Shown one piece after another: positions 63,106 to 64,000 of a stretch of DNA of 64,000 bases. The translations under genes and the position numbers were made by a program. This DNA is from Harmothoe impar (lineage: Eukaryota; Annelida; Polychaeta; Phyllodocida; Polynoidae). Below the pieces are notes generated by a model. It did not search any database. It had not been told where the DNA came from and worked only from the letters and a program-made list of their open reading frames with translations. Every line of letters starts with the position of its first letter. Positions within the stretch are counted from its first letter, which is position 1. The stretch lies in the NCBI GenBank assembly GCA_947462335.1, contig OX381704.1:27241955-27305954 (forward strand). Direction: 5' to 3'.

Positions 63106-63819
63106 TAAAAAACATAATATATCGTAACTGCTATGCCCTATGTTTTAGTATCACAATAAAATTAAAGTGTTTTTCTCACCAACCAATGACATTGCATACA
63201 TGCAAACACATGGTATCTGTGTCTGGTTAGGCACTGAAGTTGGCCTGTATTGTGGTGAGGAGCTGTTGCAGAGTGTGTAGCCTATCATTTGCATGTACCT
63301 AATGTCGGACAGGGTACTGTCATGGTAAATTTTGCTATTATACACTGATAATAAAACCTATAGTCAGTACTGACTATACCACCATATTTTGACCCCCGTA
63401 GTCAGGTGATTACATATGTTAGTCACATATTAGTCATAAAGATAGTCAGTAGTGACTATATGTGGATCACACAAATTGATGATGTCACAGGAATGTGTGC
63501 ACAGGAAACAGTTAGGATTCAAAATTGAATGCTCAACTGACTTCAGGTAGGCACATCTTATTCTAGCTAAACTACTCCTTTACACGTTTCCCTGTGGATT
63601 AGCTCTTGTGTTATTGTTGAGTTTATTTACTTAAGGCAACATAGGACACATGCATTCTCAATTTTGATTGAAGTATCATGTGGTTTTATTCAAATTCTGA
63701 TCATGTAACTGTGGATCTCTAGGCTTCCAGACTAGAATATACAGAAGTTGACTGTGTGAAGGGTTATAGTGTGCCAGGCATATGGCCCATGCTCATCTAC
63801 TTTATCCAATGGTTCTAGG
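63106..63819. other. Intergenic; TAGTCAGTACTGACTA palindromes at 63360-63465
   Basis: Short palindromic repeats, no gene recognised. Confidence 0.4.
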
Positions 63820-64000
63820 GCAGGTACCGCCGGACATCTATCCCCCAGACATCTACCCCTGGACATCTACCCCTGGACATTACCACCTGAGAATCTACCC
63901 CCTTCGGCACCTATTCCCTTAGGACTCTACCCCCTAGGATATCCACCCGCTTGGACACCTACACCCGGACATCTACCCCCGGACATCTACCCCCGGACAT
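63820..64000. repeat. CCGGACATCTACCC minisatellite running off the window
   Basis: About twelve units of 14-15 bp, degenerate in the middle (CACCTATTCCC, GACTCTACCC) and near-perfect at the right edge. Confidence 0.92.

Overview
This is a nuclear genomic window from an animal, most likely a marine invertebrate. I cannot fix the phylum: the one recognisable protein is bilaterian-like but neither clearly lophotrochozoan nor clearly deuterostome. The eukaryotic signs are GT-AG introns, poly(A) signals, abundant (TA)n, (TG)n and (ATT)n microsatellites, long C or G homopolymer tracts, and many short non-autonomous DNA transposons.

Only one gene can be supported: a minus-strand FBXL5 orthologue (iron-sensing hemerythrin-like domain, F-box, leucine-rich repeats) with ten coding exons, from the start codon at 59282 to the stop codon at 52394. 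Splice phases agree at every junction except for one missing base in exon 5. The iron ligands of the hemerythrin-like domain and the C-terminal cysteines are kept. A charged five-residue repeat (LEQER type) of about 95 residues sits between the hemerythrin-like domain and the F-box.

The first 52 kb and the last 4.5 kb show no gene I can recognise. They hold repeats: a 2.1 kb terminal-inverted-repeat (TIR) element in TA-rich DNA that carries scattered copies of a 14-16 bp motif (719-2843); two pogo/Tigger-type miniature elements; a piggyBac-type family with TTAA ends (at least six copies); a TTA-flanked, PIF/Harbinger-like family full of G-runs (seven copies or fragments, two in FBXL5 intron 1 and one just upstream of the gene); a family with GGCCAAAAA and GTTTCAGG ends; several foldback elements, one with tRNA-like Pol III promoter boxes in both arms; a perfect 170 bp palindrome; and several minisatellites.

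The layout is a compact, conserved single-copy gene set in a repeat-rich region. Points worth following are the FBXL5 coding minisatellite, its apparent frameshift, a promoter-like cluster on the opposite strand in intron 4, a miRNA-precursor-like hairpin at 61167-61278, and the motif-array transposon near the left end. All assignments rest on reading the sequence and on remembered family features; no database search was run.
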